A stretch of DNA of 8,896 bases, taken from contig JAEZGC010000001.1 of assembly GCA_023437345.1 (NCBI GenBank), positions 1-8,896 of the forward strand, written 5' to 3'. Under the pieces are notes generated by a model that ran no database searches, was not told the origin of the DNA, and was given only the letters and a program-made list of their open reading frames with translations. This DNA is from Actinomycetes bacterium. Lineage in GTDB: Bacteria > Actinomycetota > Actinomycetes > Propionibacteriales > Propionibacteriaceae. Made by a program: the position numbers and the translations under genes. Positions 5,980-8,896 of the stretch are shown piece by piece (positions within the stretch are counted from its first letter, which is position 1; each line of letters starts with the position of its first letter).

Positions 5980-7740
5980 GTGGACGATCAGCCTGCCCGC
6001 GGGTGGCGGCGCTGGGCTCCCGGCCTGGCCGTGCTCGCCTCGTACGACCGGGCGTGGCTGCGCGGGGACGTGGTCGCCGGCGTGACGGTGACCGCCTACC
6101 TCGTCCCGCAGGTGATGGCCTATGCCGAGATCGCGGGCCTGCCGGCGGTGGCCGGGCTGTGGGCGATCCTGGCGCCGCTGCTGGTGTACGCAGTGCTGGG
6201 CGGGTCGCGCCAGCTGTCGATAGGCCCGGAGTCCACCACCGCGCTGATGACCGCGGCCGGTGTCGGTGCGCTGGTCGCCGGGGTCGGGCCGGACCGGTAC
6301 GCCGAGGTGGCGGCGCTGCTCGCGCTGGCGGTCGGGGTGGTCTGCCTGGCCGCCTGGCTGGGACGGCTCGGCTTCCTGGCCAACCTGTTCTCCCACCCCG
6401 TCCTGATCGGCTACATGGCCGGCATCGCGGTGCTGATGATCACCAGCCAGCTCGGCAAGCTGACCGGCCTGCAGGTGACGGGGGAGAACCTGTGGGACGA
6501 GCTCGCCTCGCTGGCCGGACAGGTCTCAGCGGTCCACCTGCCCAGCTTCCTGCTCGCGGCGATCGCGCTCGGCGCGATGCTGGGCCTGCGCCGGCTCCGT
6601 CCGACCTGGCCCGGCCCGCTGATGGTGATCGCCGCGGCGGCGATCGCCGTCCGGATCGGGTTCCCCGGCAGCGACCTGGTCGCGGTCGTGGGCGACATCC
6701 CGTCCGGGCTGCCCGGCGTCCGGGTGCCCCAGCTCGGTGACCTGACCGTGCTCGCCCTGTTGCCTGCCGCCATCGGGATCGCCGTGGTCGGCTACACCGA
6801 CAACGTGCTCACCGGACGGGCGTTCGCGCTGAAGCGGGGCGAGCGGATCGAGCCGACCCAGGAGTTGCTCGCGCTGGGCGTGGCCAACCTGGCGACCGGT
6901 GTGCTGCACGGCTTCCCGGTGTCCTCCAGCGGCTCACGGACGGCGGTCGCCGACTCGGTGGGCGGCCGCAGCCAGGTGCACTCGCTGGTCTCGGTGGTGC
7001 TGGTGGTCGCCACCTTGTTCCTGCTCGGGCCGCTGCTGGCCGCGTTCCCGACCCCGGCGCTGGCCGCGGTGATCGTCTACGCAGCGATCCGCCTTATCGA
7101 CATCGCCGAGTTGCGCCGGATCGCGCGGTTCCGCACCTCCGAACTCGTCCTTGCGCTGGTGACGACGGTGGCCGTCCTGGCGACCGGGGTGCTGGCCGGG
7201 ATCGGGATCGCCATCGGGCTGTCCCTGCTCGACCTGATCCGGCGGATCTCCCGGCCCCACGACGGCGTGCTCGGGTACGTCCCGGGGCTGGCCGGGATGC
7301 ACGACGTCGACGACCACGAGGGGGCCACAGTGCTGCAGGGCCTTGTGGTGTACCGGTACGACTCGCCACTGTTCTTCGCCAACGCCGAGGACTTCCGCGC
7401 TCGAGCGCTGGGTGCCGTCGCCGAGGCCCACCAGCCGGTGCGGTGGTTCGTGCTCAACGCCGAGGCGAACATCGAGGTCGACCTGACCGCCGTCGACGCG
7501 CTGGAGGAGCTGCGTGCCGGACTGGCCGGCCAGGGGATCGTGCTGGCCCTGGCCCGCGTCAAGCACGAGATCCGCCAGGAGCTGGAGGCCGCCGGCTTCA
7601 TCGACCGGATCGGTCCCGGCCTGGTCTTCGCCACGCTGCCCACCGCCGTCGCGGGCTACGTCGCCTGGCACCTCGACCGCTATGGCACCGAGCCGGAATC
7701 GCTGCCCGAGGCGGATGCCGGGACGGTCAGCGACAGGTGA
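5980..7740 (+). CDS. SulP/SLC26 family anion transporter with STAS domain
   Basis: The 586-residue inner-membrane protein has a hydrophobic N-terminal transport domain (about residues 15-425) and a C-terminal cytoplasmic STAS domain (about 448-560). Family marks include the segment VMAYAEIAGLP at 45-55 and SIGPES at 80-85. A later conserved block reads GVLHGFPVSSSGSRTAVADSVGGRSQ. The STAS core NAEANIEVDLTAVDAL lies around residues 493-508, with Thr503 near where phosphorylatable Ser/Thr occurs in STAS relatives. Bacterial SulP proteins move sulfate, bicarbonate, dicarboxylates or other anions. No sulfur-assimilation or carbonic anhydrase gene is present to choose among these. GTG 5980 (MDDQPARGWRRW) is supported by the -10 box six bases upstream. 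It separates two genes that are usually adjacent. Confidence 0.93.
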   Translation: MDDQPARGWRRWAPGLAVLASYDRAWLRGDVVAGVTVTAYLVPQVMAYAEIAGLPAVAGLWAILAPLLVYAVLGGSRQLSIGPESTTALMTAAGVGALVAGVGPDRYAEVAALLALAVGVVCLAAWLGRLGFLANLFSHPVLIGYMAGIAVLMITSQLGKLTGLQVTGENLWDELASLAGQVSAVHLPSFLLAAIALGAMLGLRRLRPTWPGPLMVIAAAAIAVRIGFPGSDLVAVVGDIPSGLPGVRVPQLGDLTVLALLPAAIGIAVVGYTDNVLTGRAFALKRGERIEPTQELLALGVANLATGVLHGFPVSSSGSRTAVADSVGGRSQVHSLVSVVLVVATLFLLGPLLAAFPTPALAAVIVYAAIRLIDIAELRRIARFRTSELVLALVTTVAVLATGVLAGIGIAIGLSLLDLIRRISRPHDGVLGYVPGLAGMHDVDDHEGATVLQGLVVYRYDSPLFFANAEDFRARALGAVAEAHQPVRWFVLNAEANIEVDLTAVDALEELRAGLAGQGIVLALARVKHEIRQELEAAGFIDRIGPGLVFATLPTAVAGYVAWHLDRYGTEPESLPEADAGTVSDR

Positions 7741-7751
7741 TCGCCCGCGGC

Positions 7752-7757
7752 TATCCT
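7752..7757 (+). promoter_or_regulatory. -10 box of a probable leaderless promoter for the DUF2344 gene
   Basis: TATCCT lies in the 24-base gap after the sulP stop and ends seven bases before GTG 7765. No Shine-Dalgarno sequence is present. The spacing matches the other probable leaderless promoters in this window. Confidence 0.5.
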
Positions 7758-7764
7758 GCCCGAC

Positions 7765-8478
7765 GTGAGCCGAGCCCAGCCGCCCCAGCAGGCCCCACCC
7801 AGGCAGCGCCTGCGGGTGCGTTACGCGAAGCGGGGACGGGCCCGATTCGCCTCCCACCGTGACATCGGACGGGCGCTGGAACGCGCGCTGCGGCGGGCCG
7901 GGATCCCGATGGCCTTCACGTCGGGCTACTCGCCCCACCCCCGCATCTCCTATGCCGGCGCCAGCCCGACCGGCGCCGCCAGCGAGTCGGAGTACCTCGA
8001 GCTCGGCCTGGCCGAGGTGGTCGACCCCGAGCAGCTACGCCGCCTGCTGAACCAGGCGTTGCCGGAAGGGCTCGAGGTGGTCGGGGTGGCTGAGGCTGAC
8101 GCGCGTCCGCTCGCCGAGCTGCTGACCGCGTCGTGCTGGCGGCTGGACGTGCCTGGAGTGACGGCGGCCGGCGCCGAACAGGCGGTGCAGACGCTGCTCG
8201 CCGAGCCGCACCACGCAGTCGAACGGATGACGAAGTCGGGCCTGCGCTCGTTCGACGTCAGGGCGGCGATCCTGCGGCTACGGGTCGAAGGGGAGGGCCT
8301 GCTGGAGCTGGTGTCCGCGATCGGGACCCCCCTGGTGCGCCCCGATGATGTGGTGACTGCCCTCACCGCGGTGAGCCCGGGGTTCCGGCCCACCCGCCCC
8401 CCGGTCTTCACCCGGCTCGGCCAGGGCCTGTTCGACGGCTCCACCGTGGTGGACCCGGTGCCGCCCTCGGTCGGCTGA
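7765..8478 (+). CDS. TIGR03936 family radical SAM-linked protein (DUF2344)
   Basis: The 237-residue soluble protein begins with a short Pro/Gln-rich tail, then LRVRYAKRGRARFASHRDIGRALERALRRAGIPMAFTSGYSPHPRISYA (about residues 16-65). This is the hallmark opening of DUF2344/TIGR03936. ESEYLELGL and a long alpha/beta body follow. The family is named for its link to TIGR03960 radical SAM proteins, either as a neighbour or as a C-terminal fusion, so it probably works as that enzyme's partner or substrate-binding subunit. It has no obvious catalytic or metal motif. The basic N-terminal region would suit nucleic acid binding, but that is inference. GTG 7765 is chosen because of the TATCCT box seven bases upstream and the close sulP stop. 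It directly precedes the rne leader, the usual neighbourhood of the family. Confidence 0.9.
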   Translation: MSRAQPPQQAPPRQRLRVRYAKRGRARFASHRDIGRALERALRRAGIPMAFTSGYSPHPRISYAGASPTGAASESEYLELGLAEVVDPEQLRRLLNQALPEGLEVVGVAEADARPLAELLTASCWRLDVPGVTAAGAEQAVQTLLAEPHHAVERMTKSGLRSFDVRAAILRLRVEGEGLLELVSAIGTPLVRPDDVVTALTAVSPGFRPTRPPVFTRLGQGLFDGSTVVDPVPPSVG

Positions 8479-8536
8479 AAGATCACGTTCAGATAACGGA
8501 CACGGCGGCGCAGACGAGGGGTTTTCTGGCCCGCTG

Positions 8537-8545
8537 TGGAATAAT
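8537..8545 (+). promoter_or_regulatory. Extended -10 promoter candidate for rne
   Basis: TGG followed by AATAAT fits an extended -10 element (TGN then TATAAT with one mismatch). It is the most AT-rich hexamer in the region. No TTGACA-like -35 is seen at normal spacing, which an extended -10 can tolerate. Transcription would start near A8552, giving a leader of about 196 bases before the rne ATG. Confidence 0.45.
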
Positions 8546-8555
8546 GCGTGCAGGC

Positions 8556-8581
8556 AAGGAGTCCGCGACACCGGATTCCTT
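8556..8581 (+). promoter_or_regulatory. Stem-loop at the predicted 5' end of rne mRNA
   Basis: AAGGAGTCCG (8556-8565) pairs with CGGATTCCTT (8572-8581) over ten positions including one G-U pair, with a six-base loop. It begins about four bases after the predicted transcription start. It lacks a following U-tract and is not placed like a terminator. A 5'-terminal stem often slows 5'-end-dependent RNase E cleavage, so a role in mRNA stability or autoregulation is plausible. Confidence 0.5.
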
Positions 8582-8712
8582 CCGCGAGTGCAGCGACCGG
8601 GGTGACAGCTCGATCGCTCCGCCGAGCCCCACCGCGACGTAACGACGACCGCGGGGACGAGGCGGCGAACGCACCCGCCCCAACAGGCTTTACTGCTGCG
8701 GCAGTCGACGTT

Positions 8713-8733
8713 GCGGTACCTCCGGGTGACCGC
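8713..8733 (+). promoter_or_regulatory. UCCG-capped hairpin next to the rne ribosome binding site
   Basis: GCGGTACC (8713-8720) pairs with GGT (8725-8727) and ACCGC (8729-8733), giving eight pairs with G8728 bulged. The loop is TCCG closed by a C-G pair, a member of the very stable UNCG tetraloop class. It ends one base before the Shine-Dalgarno sequence, so it could affect ribosome access. Confidence 0.45.
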
Positions 8734-8734
8734 T

Positions 8735-8741
8735 GAAGGAG
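8735..8741 (+). promoter_or_regulatory. Shine-Dalgarno site of rne
   Basis: GAAGGAG is a near-perfect anti-16S match, six bases before ATG 8748. It fixes the rne start and is by far the strongest ribosome binding site in the window. Confidence 0.75.
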
Positions 8742-8747
8742 CGCACC

Positions 8748-8896
8748 ATGCTCGGTGACGACACCACGACCCCCGAACCGACAACCGAAGCCGCGCCGCC
8801 GCGGCGTCGCCGCGCCGCCAGCCGTCCGGCCGGTCCCCCCAGCACTCCGGCCGTTCCGGTTGCCGAGCCCGCGCCCCTGGTCGAGCCGGCACCGCC
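8748..8896 (+). CDS. rne: Ribonuclease E/G, N-terminal fragment (runs off the window)
   Basis: Only 49 complete codons are present before the window ends, and the frame is still open. The peptide starts MLGDDTTTPEPTTEAAPP, then has the basic stretch RRRRAASRPAGPP and an Ala/Pro/Val/Glu-rich low-complexity tract. This is the typical disordered N-terminal extension of actinobacterial RNase E/G; the S1 and DNase I-like catalytic domains would lie beyond the window. RNase E/G is the cytoplasmic endoribonuclease that starts mRNA decay and processes stable RNAs. The call rests on this N-terminal style and on position after the TIGR03936 gene, where rne/rng is normally found, and no catalytic residue is visible. 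Arg/Pro-rich tails occur in other actinobacterial proteins too, such as translation initiation factor IF-2, so identity is probable but not certain. The start is set by the GAAGGAG site. Confidence 0.75.
   Translation, partial: MLGDDTTTPEPTTEAAPPRRRRAASRPAGPPSTPAVPVAEPAPLVEPAP

Larger units (their letters stand above)
8479..8747 (+). promoter_or_regulatory. Long rne upstream region / 5' leader
   Basis: This 269-base stretch is the largest gene-free region in the window. It holds an AT-richer patch (8521-8548) with an extended -10 promoter candidate, a strong hairpin at 8556-8581, a small hairpin with ACTGC (8692-8696) pairing to GCAGT (8701-8705), a UCCG-capped hairpin at 8713-8733, and a good Shine-Dalgarno site at 8735-8741. 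I see no terminator with a U-tract after the DUF2344 gene, so read-through from upstream is also possible. No convincing small gene lies within it. Confidence 0.6.

Noticed and set aside
8479..8535. Terminator after the DUF2344 gene, suggested by a run of four T's at 8522-8525
   Set aside because: No stable hairpin lies directly upstream of the T-run, so it does not meet the pattern of an intrinsic terminator.
8548..8736. 62-codon plus-strand frame in the rne leader
   Set aside because: No motif, no ribosome binding site, and it covers both proposed hairpins. The region is better explained as an untranslated leader.
1..8896. Mobile element, phage, CRISPR array or defence system
   Set aside because: No transposase, integrase, direct-repeat array or defence domain is present. 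Codon use and GC are uniform and all genes are housekeeping-like and co-directional.

Overview
This is an ordinary chromosomal segment of a high-GC actinobacterium. The base composition, GC-ending codons, folC-DUF4233-ndk neighbourhood and Ala/Pro/Arg-rich RNase E N-terminus all fit Actinomycetota. Propionibacteriales is a reasonable guess, but I cannot prove the family from sequence alone. All nine recognisable genes lie on the plus strand and are tightly packed. I see no mobile element, tRNA, rRNA, CRISPR array or attachment site.

Left part (1-3255): folC (folate polyglutamylation) is coupled by an ATGA overlap to a small four-helix membrane protein of the DUF4233 family. ndk (nucleoside diphosphate kinase) follows with its own promoter-like -10 box. 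A CPBP-family intramembrane metalloprotease starts about 10 bases after ndk stops. Middle (3199-5931): a uridine-kinase-like P-loop kinase, then a 648-residue radical SAM protein of the TIGR03960 type. Right part (5932-8896): a SulP/SLC26 anion transporter with a STAS domain, then the TIGR03936/DUF2344 radical-SAM-linked protein. A 269-base leader follows, and then the first 49 codons of ribonuclease E/G (rne), which runs off the window.

Three things stand out. (1) At least five gene starts (folC, ndk, the radical SAM gene, sulP, DUF2344), and possibly a sixth, have a TANNNT -10 hexamer ending only 6-9 bases before the start codon. This is the signature of leaderless mRNAs, so many of these tightly packed genes may be separately transcribed. 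(2) TIGR03960 and TIGR03936 are normally adjacent or fused and lie beside rne/rng. Here the pair is split by a complete transporter gene. (3) The rne leader has an extended -10 promoter, a hairpin starting almost at the predicted RNA 5' end, and a UCCG-capped hairpin ending one base before the Shine-Dalgarno sequence, which together suggest post-transcriptional control of RNase E. The best candidate for undescribed biology is the uncharacterised radical SAM pair linked to RNase E; I do not see a wholly new system.
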